A stretch of 64,000 nucleotides of DNA from Amoebophrya sp. A120 (Eukaryota > Sar > Dinophyceae > Syndiniales > Amoebophryaceae). The translations under genes and the position numbers were made by a program. Of this stretch, positions 20,912 through 31,306 are shown piece after piece; the first letter of the stretch is position 1, and every line of letters begins with the position of its first letter. The DNA lies in contig CAJINV010000002.1 of the NCBI GenBank assembly GCA_905178155.1, positions 13,088,480-13,152,479 on the forward strand. The letters are read 5' to 3'. The notes under the pieces were generated by a model. That model was not told the DNA's origin, searched no databases, and was given only the letters and a program-made list of their open reading frames with translations.

Positions 20912-21590
20912 ATCAATTATCTTGAAGTAATATTCCCGCTGTCGCGAACGTACAAAGAAGGCAAGGCAAACAAATATGAGCTCCAATTGCTTCTACTTAC
21001 CCTCTCGCCGCTAGCGATGTGGCGCGCAGGCCCCCAAGGTAGTTTTCACGTAGTAGAGCAAATAAGTCAGCAAAGGGCTCGTCTTGTCCCTGCTCTTTTC
21101 GAGATTTACAATCTACCGTAGCCACTCGCATCACAGAGGGTAATGTTGTGAGGAGACGCAGGAGCAGTGTCCAAACTAGTAGCTGCAAGGCGCAGCCTTG
21201 GCGCCCTGTGCCGGGGATCACAATCGTTGCATCAGATAGCATTTTGTGACAGGGAGCAGAAAATAGATAACGTGCTTCCACCTCCCGAAAAGGACGTGTT
21301 GCTATGCTCGTTCTTTGCGAGTCTTAAAGATCCGTGAAAATAACATTGTCTGTTTTTTCCGGCTACGATGGCACTTAGCTTGGAAAGTGAGTAGGATCCA
21401 CCTAGCTCTCGTGCTTTGATAGTAGCACTTGCAGCAAGAGGTGCTCGCTATCATTGATGCTGATTGCCTCAGACTAACATCGAACAGATTTCGGATGTCA
21501 TAGATGCGACCTTAGCAAATCGCAATCTTTTTTTCAAACGCAGGACGGTGGCTTAGATCGGAGTACATACAGACTTACAGTATTTTTTCC
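20891..21590. repeat. Segmental duplication, 3' flank copy 1
   Basis: From the stop-codon region through AGTACATACAGACTTACAGTA, this matches 29899-30501. Shared runs include AGTCAGCAAAGGGCTCGTCT and CAAATCGCAATCTTTTTTTC. Confidence 0.85.
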
Positions 21591-22542
21591 TGTTCCAGCA
21601 ATCGACTTTTTCTTCTCCCAGCGAGGTCATTCTTCTACACAAAAATTTTATGGGACCTCCCACGTGTGCCGGATATTGATATATATGGACCATGTGGAAC
21701 TCATTCCACGCCAGCATCCAGGACGCGGCCAATATCGTGGCTGCTAGTAAACTAGAATGCGTCGCCTGTCCCCCAACTTCCGGCCCGCAGGGCCGGGAGA
21801 TTGATTCCTCCCTGACTTCGCAGTGAATTGAGCGTCAGGGGAGAGGAGTGTGCCGGCCAACCAGGATCTCGTCTCCATGACCCACTACAACTCGATAAGT
21901 AAGTATGTGTGGATTTCTAGTATTTCGCCGAGATCTAGAGGAAACTAACGGAAAAAAGCTGTCGATGTTTGCACAGAAAGGTAGTATGTAGGTACAGAAG
22001 CACCCTCGAAAATACAAGTAAAGTGTGAATTATGATCCCAATCGCCAGGCGGAACAAGACGCCTGCAATGAAATTATCGTGGTCTTCAGAATTCGACCCC
22101 GCGATCTCATTCGGATGGATTTTCTCTACACGATCGCCAACGAGGTTGAGTGGCAGCATCCCTCATCTTGTGGTCCAACATATTTTATACAAATAATCGC
22201 CAGTTGTTGTGTCCCGACACAAGAAAAAAACTCTGTCGATGAAGCACATTTCAGGTGGCGCTTGTCAGCCGAACCCGGGTCCTCTCGTCGTAGAATCATA
22301 CATGATTCCTCTATTTTCAGTTGCAAAATACTCTGAAAGCTCTCCATCTCGCAATTTTCTCTGGTCCGTGGTGTGGAAGAAGTTGTATTTTGTAGGGTGT
22401 TAGATAGAATCATTTTTAAATCTCTTCTTTTGTAGAGTGTGAGTGTTGGACGCATTCACATAGACATAATTGAATTGGTCACAACGCAGCACCCTTTCGG
22501 TAGAATTTTCTCATCCAGCCACGAGAAGCAAATAGTTGGAAA
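21591..22542 (+). other. Intergenic with GC-rich hairpins
   Basis: No gene supported. It contains the stem-loop pair at 21780-21840. Confidence 0.5.
21780..21840. repeat. Two adjacent inverted repeats (hairpins)
   Basis: CCGGCCC-GCA-GGGCCGG (21780-21796) is a perfect 7-bp stem with a 3-base loop. CCCTGAC at 21810-21816 pairs with GTCAGGG at 21834-21840. This could be a terminator-like RNA hairpin or the remnant of a small mobile element. Confidence 0.7.
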
Positions 22543-22740
22543 ATGAGTCGTGCCCGTCTATTGCTGCCGATTTTGATTGGAAGCTTTGTGGAGTCGCTTC
22601 GATGCATCGAGGCTGCTGCCTCCTCCCACGAGCGACCTGCGGCACACAGCAGAGATAAGCAGCTTCCCGACACAATGTCGCCGCAAAGCAGTGACTGCGA
22701 ATCTATCTTGTGTAACAACCTCCCCACGCCCATCTCATAG
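22543..22740 (+). CDS. Possible signal-peptide exon of a coiled-coil gene
   Basis: ATG at 22543 (MSRARLLLPILIGSFVESL...EAAASS) reads as a signal peptide followed by a polar mature start. It may be the 5' exon of the fragments at 23161-25049. The similar hydrophobic start at 26001 ahead of the related coiled coil supports this. The junction is not resolved. Confidence 0.4.
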   Translation: MSRARLLLPILIGSFVESLRCIEAAASSHERPAAHSRDKQLPDTMSPQSSDCESILCNNLPTPIS

Positions 22741-23160
22741 CGAACGCATGACACTACTTATATTATTGCAAGCGGAGCCACAGTCGACTCATGCAGAAGC
22801 GCTGCCCCGTTTCATCAGGATTCGAAGAATTGTTCTCGAAGTCGTGCATGAAAAACGATTTTAGAGTGGATGGGGAGCAAGTAAGTAGCAAGTTGCCAAC
22901 ATGGCGGCCTCAGGAAGTCCTGATTAAATCAGGGAAATTTTTTCCTTCGAAGATCGCCAAGGCGAATGCGCATGACGATCTACTTCCGCTACACCTACAT
23001 GCAAACTAAGCATGACACTTCCTGAGCATGACATGGCAGCCAGCCTGTGATGTGTCAGGCCATCTAGGACATGGCTTATAGAGACCGACAGGCAAAGTGT
23101 GATCCTGCCTGTATATTTTTGGCACGGGGGGTGTGCGGCGGGGACGTTTTTGCATTCCAG

Positions 23161-23575
23161 CAAATCTTCGGCACCTTCTTCGATCACGTCCCAGCGCTCG
23201 CGAAAGCGACACGGTATACAACAGAGTGGAAATAATCGGAGCGCCGCACGGGCACCCTCATCTTCCGATGAGTCAGAATCTTCAGCCTCATCGAGCGCCT
23301 CGTCCTACAAAAGTTCTGGCGAACGAAATCGCATGCGGATACAGCGAGCCAGACTCCTTCTCGAGAGAGAAAGACTCCTCGAGGAAGACCCCTCGAGAAA
23401 GACTCCTCGCGACGCAGCCCGCGACGAAAAAGACCGTCTTAGAATGTATGATACTGAGTTCTACTCACGTTGGAGTGAAATTTGTCTTGTAATTTGGTAT
23501 GTGTCTGCTCAGTGCACGCCTTCGCGAGAGCAAGAAGATGGAATAAAAACTATATGCATATTAGACTACCCGTAG
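23161..23575 (+). CDS. Coiled-coil gene, exon (Ser-rich and basic helix)
   Basis: Opens after TGCATTCCAG (ends 23160). Ser-rich (SSSDESESSASSSASSYKSS), then a helix of Arg/Glu (IQRARLLLERERLLEED) and RDAARDEKDRLRMYD. The last part before the stop is probably intronic. Unknown function. A DNA-level triplication of AGAAAGACTCCTCGAG lies at about 23365-23410. Confidence 0.45.
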
Positions 23576-23815
23576 TAGCAGCGCGCTACGTTCAGTGTAA
23601 GTAGAAGTCGGGAGTAGTATTGCACCTCTGGCTAGATGTATGCGATACCAACCACATCCACGACTCCACAGCTCTTGTGAACAGTTGTAACCTCTAGAAG
23701 ATCAGTGGGCACGATAATTAGTAGGAACCTTGCTCATGCTGGACCCTCAGGACAATTGTACGCTATTTCACTCCCTGGCTAGAAGTCACGTTTCCATACT
23801 CGGGATCAGTTTCAG

Positions 23816-24009
23816 AAAGACCGGGAGGAGAAAATGCGGCAACAGGAATTGCGGCACAAAAACGCCGATGACGCACTGCTATGCATTGTGATGCACTACG
23901 CAACATCTCGGTCTGCGCAACACAAATGTGACGCATTTGACTATGATCCACCCAGCAGCATATTGATGCCCTACTGCGCACCCAACAGCTTCTGTCCCAC
24001 TACACACAG
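23816..24009 (+). CDS. Coiled-coil gene, exon
   Basis: CAG acceptor ends 23815 and a GTTAGT donor starts at 24010. It encodes KDREEKMRQQELRHKNADDA, a charged helix, then a more varied Cys/His/Pro segment. Confidence 0.45.
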
Positions 24010-24231
24010 GTTAGTTCTTTTTATGATCTGGTGGCAAAAATTAAATCGTCGCGACCTTCAGGGACGACGTGTGTAAGTATGTAATCCGATCCGTACGCTG
24101 TGGAAGAGCGCAGAGTACCTAGTATGAGCAGACTCAAAGGCACTTCAATGAATGCATGTGATATTAAGTACAAAATATTTGCCTGATTTCGTTGGCCAAG
24201 ATAGTGGATTTGCACTTGATGCACCCGCCAG

Positions 24232-24430
24232 GAAGCTGAAGAAGTGCGCCTGGACAGGGAAATCGATGAGGTCCGAAAGCTCAAGGAAAAGGAAATCGAT
24301 GAGGTCCGAAAGCTTAAGGAAAAGCAAATCCGTCTGGAAATTGAACTCTCGCGCGCGAAGGAAGAGAAGGAAAACGGGCGCGCGGTTGTCGAGAGTAAAG
24401 CAGAGGCCAACCGTGTTGTGGCTGCGAAAG
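24232..24430 (+). CDS. Coiled-coil gene, exon with tandem EIDEVRKLKEK repeats
   Basis: CAG acceptor ends 24231. Encodes EAEEVRLDREIDEVRKLKEK repeated, then LEIELSRAKEEKE. A donor GTAAAG lies just after 24430. Strong heptad-like pattern; a coiled coil is near certain if it is translated. Confidence 0.55.
24259..24324 (+). repeat. 33-bp coding tandem repeat, two copies
   Basis: GAAATCGATGAGGTCCGAAA-type unit at 24259-24291 and 24292-24324, differing by one base. Confidence 0.9.
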
Positions 24431-24777
24431 TAAAGGGACAGGGATTCGATTCGACTCACCTGCAACAACAGAACCTTCTTACAAGGGCGACACGGTGGAT
24501 TACGCGCGCCCGGGGGCGGCGGCGTCAACAAGATAGTATTTGTGTCGGGTATTAGACGACTTATCTGTACTGTGTCCCCGGCACGGCCCTTGGAAAATTT
24601 TTCGCCTTTGGTCTTGTCGACGCCTGTGTGATACAAGTGCCCTGTATAGGTGTCGCCTCGTACGTACGCTCTTCGTCACCAGTTGATTAATAACATCAAA
24701 GATACATTATTTAACACCCGTGGATAATCTCACGATAGCGATCTAATACCCTTTGTAAGTTTTTGAGCCGACTACAG

Positions 24778-25049
24778 GAATGTGGCTCACCCGCGATCTA
24801 CTTCTTCCGCCGTGGCATTCGCATTTCTTGCGCGCGAATACACACGGCACACAATTATCAGATTGCGCTTGCCTGTGGAAAATGAGAACAATTTTTTTGG
24901 TCTGGACGTGGACCGATGTCGCATTATCATTATGTCACCGTGGAGAATCATCAAAAAGCAAGCCTCTTAGGCGCGAATTGAGGGCGCAGTTGCATCTACT
25001 TCTGAAGCAGTACAATCCCCAAAAGATCTTTGCTGAAGCCCCTTTTTGA
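24778..25049 (+). CDS. Coiled-coil gene, last exon
   Basis: CAG acceptor ends 24777. Two frames are open. One gives FLAREYTRHTIIRLRLPVEN and stops at 24970. The other runs to 25049 and ends LHLLLKQYNPQKIFAEAPF. The first reads better as protein at its start, the second at its end; a sequencing error or a short intron could join them. Unknown function. Confidence 0.4.
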
Positions 25050-25295
25050 TTCCGGGCGAATTGTAGGACCGCTGCCGCTCTTCATTTTGTCTCCCTGCTT
25101 CTGAGAGACTTGCGCGACGGACCTTGGCGGCATGTAGCACAAGAAGTGGAACGAATACAATGTCCTTCGGTAAATGTCATGGTTATGCTTTGATGCATGA
25201 ATGCTCTACGTTAGAGATTTTCATTTGAGTACTTATTTCTAGTACAACTCTAGTCTTTAAGTTTCGCGCGAGACCACACCCGACACGAGGGTGCC

Positions 25296-25451
25296 ATGAT
25301 CTCAGACTCAGAAAAAGACCGATATGATCAAAAGGAGCTGAGACGTGAGCGCCGTTCCATCACCACGCGCTTTTGTTCAGACACGTCAAAGAGACCTATC
25401 TTAACGACGATCAATTTCGATCAGGAGCAAAAGGAGTACGCACGGCATTGA
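25296..25451 (+). CDS. Small charged ORF, possible exon
   Basis: ATG at 25296 encodes 51 residues (MISDSEKDRYDQKELRRERR...). The composition matches the neighbouring coiled-coil family. GA|GTACGC near the end could be a donor. Its partner exon was not found. Confidence 0.35.
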   Translation: MISDSEKDRYDQKELRRERRSITTRFCSDTSKRPILTTINFDQEQKEYARH

Positions 25452-26000
25452 TGAATATCATTTGTTATCTATTGACACTACAATGAGACTCCGGGGACGT
25501 TGTAGAAGAATAGGAGTCGTGAAGGGACAATTGAAGCAGGCTGCGAACCAAAAATATACTCAATCACCAAAGTAAAGGGAAGATCGATGCTCACAAAATT
25601 GATCTTTATAAGGCCCGCCATAGCGAAATGCATTTACCTCCCGAAGGGTGCTTTTATGACGTTTGCCTACCGGCAGCACTTAGGTGGAGGCTGTAAAACT
25701 AAAAGGCAGAAGCTCGCCCCTTTATCTAATGATGTACGTTGATGGTCAAGGTCATCATGGTATGTTCACATTTTTATTTTTCTCCAGTGATGTCGACGTC
25801 GAGGTCTAGTTTGACCTAACACCTACCAGAACAGAAGCAAGTCTGATAATCTCATCCCGAGTCGAGAGACGACTCTTCTACACAAAAACTATACATAACG
25901 TCGACTATTTCTCCGCGAAAGAGCCACGATACAAGTTGAACGGATATTACTTTAAAAATCTCTACGCCACGAAAATCTAAATCAAGAAAAGCAAACGAAA

Positions 26001-26156
26001 ATGCAACTTCCGGCCGCCCTTTTGCTTTTGGCGCTCAAGATGAGTTTCCTCATCAGAGAGGCCATTGCCGCAACCTCCGCTTCCACGCCTCGCCGTGTAA
26101 CCGGTTCTCTACTACACCGCCGTAAGCAAATGGAAGCTGCCTTAGATTGGGAGTAG
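26001..26156 (+). CDS. Signal-peptide ORF, possible first exon
   Basis: ATG at 26001 encodes MQLPAALLLLALKMSFLIRE and then AIAATSAS, a convincing signal peptide with a small-residue cleavage site. A good donor, GTAAGC, occurs at 26122. The downstream coiled-coil exon at 27012 is the likely destination, perhaps through a small exon near 26237 (LDKKWALEARRAYDEVLQCY). Phases were not matched. Confidence 0.45.
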   Translation: MQLPAALLLLALKMSFLIREAIAATSASTPRRVTGSLLHRRKQMEAALDWE

Positions 26157-27011
26157 GGATAGGTTGCAAAACCTGCATTATAAATATTTGTGTCGGAAGA
26201 AGGCATCCAATGTTTAGCTTATGTTGGCTCTCCAGACTAGACAAGAAATGGGCGCTAGAGGCAAGACGAGCATATGATGAAGTTTTGCAGTGCTATGAAG
26301 CCGCTCGAGGCTCACGACTTTGCGTCGTGTACTGCGCATTTATTTCATGCGATGGCGATAAGTAGAAGTCAATCGGCAGCATGAAACTTCTGCAACCTAG
26401 CATCCAATGACTCTCCGGACAGCTTTCACTTCGCAATGCGCCGGCCAATCGCAGTCCTCCTCCAGTATCGTGCGCCCGCATGCCAAAGGTGGCCACAAGT
26501 ACGGTTGGCAGGCTGACCTGGCCGCAGGCAATCGCACCGTGGGAGAGATACTACGTGAATTGACAGATGTAAAGAAGACAGTACTTGCAAATTATCGAAG
26601 TCGAAGCGGCCCTCTTTCGAGACGAGTGCAGAACAAGTGCTATTCATTCATCGTATGTTGACTCATGCATGCAATTCCATCTTTTCCTGAAATATATCAT
26701 GCTATTGGCTCCGGCCAGCGCCCGAAAAGAAAGTCTGCCTCCTGTGCGGAACGGAAACCAATTATGATATCTGCTCGAGACATAGAAGACTCCAATTGTA
26801 CATGAGAAGACGTGGTGGCGATGCCTCCAGTCTGAAACCCTGTTGCTCTGTTCTGAGCTAGAAACTTGCAGTAGAAAAAGAAGCACTACATCCAACGCGT
26901 TGCATGAAGATGGTGATGGGAGCTACACATTTGCTGAGGCGGAAGGTTGGTTCGTCACAAAGAGCCCTTCGGTCGAAGATTGAGTATCAAGCATCTCGTC
27001 AAGAGGATTAG

Positions 27012-28145
27012 GAGGATTGTTTTCGACGGGATGAGATTCCAGACCGGTCAGAGGAAAAACTGCAACGTCACGCGGAGAAAAAACGCGCCGAATCAGACCG
27101 GAAACGGGCAGAGAAAAAATACCAAGCGGAGCTGGATCGAGCGAGTGCTGAGAGGACAGAAGCCGAGGTGCAGAGACGCACAGCGGAGATGGAACGCATC
27201 ATGAAGGAGAAAGAAGATCGCTGGAAAGAGCGTTGCGAGCTCGAAAACGCAAGACCCGCATGGCGCGTTGCAGAGCTCGACGAAAAAGACAGCGACGCCA
27301 TAAAGACACTGCACCAGCGGCAGCAGGAGCTCGCTGCTGAACCGGAACGAGATAGCAGGAGGAGTCGGCGCCACCGCGAAAGGGAGGAAGTACAAATGAA
27401 ACTGCAGGAGGCGATCTCGCAAAAAAATGAAATCGCGCGGATTTGTAGCACCCTCGAAGCAGAAATACGAAATGTGCGGCAACAAACCGGCAACCCACGA
27501 GGCGAAACTGGTTCAGCCCTAACCCAAGAGTTTCAGGATCTGGACCGCGAAGATGGCGAGAAAACGAGGCTGGCGCAGCAACTGAAGCAAGAGAGCGCGC
27601 ATGTGGAACGAGAGATGTCCGCTGCTGAGTTGACAGCCGAGGGAGAGGAACGCCCAGCACGCGAGGCCACCTTAGCGCGCGAGCTGCGCGAGCGGCGAAA
27701 ACGTGAGCAGGAGGAAACGCAAAGAGATCGTATAGCAGCGGAGGCCCGACAGCGCAACGAATTTCAGACCGTGTTAGCAACGCCGCAGGTGGTCTCAATA
27801 GATCCACCGGTCAAGAGGTCAGTGTGTTGCAGAAGATCCAGCGGCCGCGGAAGGTGCAGCGGCCCGGCGCGGCACTCGGGATGGAGGAAATATTTCCCCA
27901 GGAGTCCGTTCTCCTGCTGCACACGGCGGTCATGCTTCGCGAAGGCCCGACAGCGCGAAGAGGCTACGGCAGCTCGGCAGCAGGCCGCAGAAGATGCAGC
28001 AAGCGCGAAGCCATTGTGTTGCAGAAGATGCAGCAGCCGCAGAAGATGCAGCGGCCCCGCGCGACACTCGGGATGGAGGACCTATTTCCCCAGGAGTCCG
28101 TTCTCCGGCAACGCATGGTGGCCATGGGCTGCCAAAAAATCTTGA
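27012..28145 (+). CDS. Coiled-coil protein, paralogue of the 17.7-20.9 kb gene
   Basis: Opens after GATTAG (27009-27011). EKLQRHAEKKRAESDRKRAE and the following about 230 residues are Glu/Arg/Lys coiled coil, matching 20201-20880. After about 27770 the similarity is broken. The frame then runs through a tandem repeat (27831-28125) that gives Cys/Arg/Ser-rich sequence in this frame, while another frame gives a smoother AEDAAAAEDAAAP...THGGHG product ending at 28203. A frameshift or an intron near 27820 is therefore likely. Confidence 0.55.
   Translation, partial: EDCFRRDEIPDRSEEKLQRHAEKKRAESDRKRAEKKYQAELDRASAERTEAEVQRRTAEMERIMKEKEDRWKERCELENARPAWRVAELDEKDSDAIKTLHQRQQELAAEPERDSRRSRRHREREEVQMKLQEAISQKNEIARICSTLEAEIRNVRQQTGNPRGETGSALTQEFQDLDREDGEKTRLAQQLKQESAHVEREMSAAELTAEGEERPAREATLARELRERRKREQEETQRDRIAAEARQRNEFQTVLATPQVVSIDPPVKRSVCCRRSSGRGRCSGPARHSGWRKYFPRSPFSCCTRRSCFAKARQREEATAARQQAAEDAASAKPLCCRRCSSRRRCSGPARHSGWRTYFPRSPFSGNAWWPWAAKKS
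27185..27770 (+). repeat. Duplicated coiled-coil coding segment, copy 2
   Basis: Partner of 20201-20880. A further short piece of the same homology (GGCCCGACAGCGCGAAGAGG) resumes near 27943 after a break. Confidence 0.8.
27831..28125 (+). repeat. About 190-bp tandem repeat, two copies
   Basis: CAGAAGAT(C/G)CAGC(G/A)GCCGC ... CCCCAGGAGTCCGTTCTCC occurs at about 27831 and again at about 28022 with high identity. Confidence 0.85.
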
Positions 28146-29898
28146 ATCTGGTGATGTTTTTTTGCAAAAGCTTGAATCTATGATGCCAACCGTCTGCATC
28201 TGACTTACATGTAAATACTAAATAAAAATATGTAACATATAATCTTAAAAATCGTGGACAATAGATGTTTTCCTCTAGAAGATGCAGCTATTTTGGTAAA
28301 TTGCGTGAGTCCAAAGTTGTACCTCGGGACTTTCGCTTTCACACGTTGTGGAAAATAGCAGAGCCCGCGTTCGAGCTGATTTATATATTTTATGCTGCAA
28401 ATCCCCCTGCTTCATGCACGGAGCAGCCCCGTGTCCTATCTTTTGACGGTGGCAGGTGCTATACTTTCTTGTTCGCTGAGCCATATAATTATTTTTCCCG
28501 AGACTGCGCTTCTGCAAGTTTTTTCCGTGTATGATGCTTCCGCAGTTTTTCTGATTAGATGAGAACTGTACCTTCCGCAGGAGGCCCCACGGCATCGCAT
28601 ATATAAATGTCAAGGCGGAGTTTTGCTCGACTCGCTTTTAGCATTAGCTTGCTTTTCCATATTGAAATTGATGACCTTGATACTCATAGATACTTCGTAT
28701 TTCCTGCCTTACGCATAGCAGTATTGCCGAGGCGTATTGAAACCCACGACAGATGAAAAAAACCAGCTTTATGTTATTTCGATGCTATGTACCAAATATC
28801 GAACGCCTGAAGTCTCGAAAGTGGAAAATGAAAATAATACAAGCAAAATACATGCTGTAGATTCCATGCGTGGTGTCTTGCAATTTATTTGCAATATCTG
28901 CCATGTGACTATATGATGAAAATGAATTACGTGGAAAATCAGAATGAATCGCGAGTAGATCCATGAGACGGCTAAGAAAATACAAGCAGAAAGACTTGTT
29001 CTGCAAACAACTTTATAACCGAATACACCAGGGGACACGCTTCTCCTCTCTTCAGCCAAAATTCGCGGTTCGTTCTTGTTTGTTCTGCCGGCACAATGCC
29101 TAAACGCACAGACACACGGCGCCTTCTTGGATTTCCACAGGGTCGATCGACACAGTGGTAAAGTCCGTACGCTCTCGAGCACCCTCCCTGTCTTCGCGTC
29201 CCGTTATGAACAGCAGATTTCGGTCTCTGGCGCGCCCCGCACTTCGGATTGGACCGCATACATGCTGCATTTTGAGGCCATGCGTTAAACCCAGAGTCAA
29301 ATGCCCACTGAAGCGTAAGTACCTTTCTGTCAAAGGATACACTCGATCCTCTCTCTTCGAGTTCGAGATGGGTCTGGTAGCACAAGAGAATTAGAAATGT
29401 AGCGAAACTTTTGATATTAACAATGAAAAAAAAAACATCTGCCGCCAAAAAACCGACTCGGAAAAGAACAGAAGACTTACACGCTCTTTGTATGTGTTGG
29501 CCGAAGGAAACGAGAAAAGCTCCTTGGCTCTGATCGTTTAGAAGAAGTCTCACCTTATCACAGCCGGAAACGCTCGAGGCGTCGTCGGCTACAAATCACC
29601 CTGGGACACGAACAGAGGCTGCGATCTTATTTCAACTTTTATCAGCACAGCGTGAAGTAGATCTTTTCGTGTCACACGTTGAATTAGATCATAAGTATCT
29701 ATCATGCATGGTGATGACATCATGGTGATACCCTAACTCAGAGGAGAACACTTGAAGCAGATTGATCTATTTATTTTGGCTGTACGGCTAGCACTAGCTA
29801 CTACCTCCGCGACTAGATGATCTAGATAGCTACTACCTGCGCGACTGGATGATCTAGTTTTTAGTTTGAGTACCGCGAGGCCGAGTGCGTTTGCGGCA
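28146..29898 (+). other. Non-coding block inside the segmental duplication
   Basis: Stops in all frames on the + strand, with several AATAAA/ATAAAA-like stretches. No clear counterpart exists in copy 1, where the stop-codon region follows the coiled coil directly. No transposase ORF seen. Confidence 0.55.
29795..29858. repeat. 32-bp tandem repeat, two copies
   Basis: TAGCTACTACCTCCGCGACT... (29795-29826) and TAGCTACTACCTGCGCGACT... (29827-29858), just upstream of the resumed duplication. Confidence 0.9.
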
Positions 29899-30501
29899 CG
29901 AGAAAGGAATTCTCCTGAGACTGATCATGAAGTAATAGTTCCGCTGCTGCCACCGTACAAAGAAGTAGTTTTCGCATAGTACAAAAGACAAGTCAGCAAA
30001 GGGCTCGTCTTATCCCTGCTCTTTTCAAGATCTCTATCGCATCACAGACGGTGATCTTGTGAGCAGACGCAGGAGCAGCGTCCAAACTAGTAACTGCAAA
30101 GCGTCGAAGCCTTGGCACCCTGTGCCAGGCATCGAAGTCGTTGTATTAGAAGGCATTCTGTGACAGGGAGCAGCAGATCGATAAAGGGTCTCCACCTCCC
30201 GAAAAAGCCATGTCGCTAAGCTCGTCCTTTCTGAGTCGTAAAGATCAGTGAAAATATCACTGTCTGTTTTTTCCGGCTGCGATAGCACTGAGCTTAGCTA
30301 GTGCGAAGGATCCTAATTCTCCTGCTAAGGAGTACCTGCAGCAAGACGTGCTTGCTATTATTGACCCTGATAACTTGAGACTCACATCGAGCAGATTTCG
30401 AATGTCTTCATAGATGCGACCTTAACAAATCGCAATCTTTTTTTCAAAGGCAGGACGCTGGCTTAGGTCGGAGTACATACATACTTACAGTATCTGGGAG
30501 C
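29899..30501. repeat. Segmental duplication, 3' flank copy 2
   Basis: Partner of 20891-21590. It starts at the equivalent of the stop codon (TTCTCCTGAGACTGATCATG against ACTCCCCTGAGATGAATCAA) and ends at AGTACATACATACTTACAGTA. Confidence 0.85.
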
Positions 30502-31300
30502 TGTAGAGTTTCCGATTTACTTATATATTTGGCGTTTAAGTAGTTGGATTTCTACTCTTGTTGATCGAGGTATTCACCTCCAGGAAGCTTAGGCATCAAA
30601 AAGTGCTCCCATTAGAAGTCGTCACTGTTGCTACTAGTGTAAGCGTTTACACAGTAGCTTTGTGACTTAGACTTCAGAAAACTCGCTTTTTGCTCTTGTA
30701 TGTGCCAGGACCTCTCACACTATTTCGTGTATCTCTCTACTTTGCTCGTGAGCTTTGTATCCTTAGAGCTCAACAATTACATCCTGAAGCGCGATTCGCC
30801 AATTCCAAATTCGGGCTCGCACACACATTTGTGACAGAAAAACGCGGCTTGGAAAGTTGTCGTTTGCCCGAAGCCATTCATCTGGTGAAAATTGATTTCC
30901 ATATCCATGTATTAATACCACGCATTTCGTATTTTCAATATCGGGGACCCACACGTCGTCTCTGCTCTACACGCGATATCGAATTGGGGTGAATTTTCGG
31001 GTTTTCATCTCTGTTTGCAGATATCTATCGCGGCTCCAGTTCATTCCACGGTCTATTCCTGCGCGTAATCTTCGGAAGAACGGTGGTGGCAGCAGCGATC
31101 ATGTCGGTTGAAAACAGGAAGGCAAAAAAGGTGGGAACGGGCCACCGCATTCTCAAATCGGGTGTCCTGCAGTGGGGATGGGCGATCGCTCTCTTTGGAT
31201 CGCCCAGCAGCGGCGCATTCACACCGCTGCTTGGAGTTTCCGCTTTCAAAACCTGGGTTCGCGTATGCTTTGTAAAATCACCCTCAGCATCAATTTGTAA
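30502..31300 (+). other. Probable intergenic / 5' region of the giant gene
   Basis: No supported exon. A CAG acceptor (ending 31020) precedes a short open stretch with no recognised domain. Confidence 0.4.
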
Positions 31301-31306
31301 ATGCAG

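Noticed and set aside
24145-24636. 163-codon minus-strand ORF over the coiled-coil exon
   Set aside because: It is the complement of the repeated Glu/Lys codons and so gives a Phe/Leu/Ser-rich artefact.
27831-28125. 190-bp tandem repeat as a CRISPR-like or satellite array
   Set aside because: Only two copies, no spacers, and coding-like composition in one frame.
28769-29553. Long minus-strand ORFs (137 and 193 codons) as possible reverse-strand genes
   Set aside because: Low-complexity-free but with no domain, no clear start context, and overlapping frames. Their composition looks like AT-rich non-coding DNA, and they lie in the extra DNA of the duplication.
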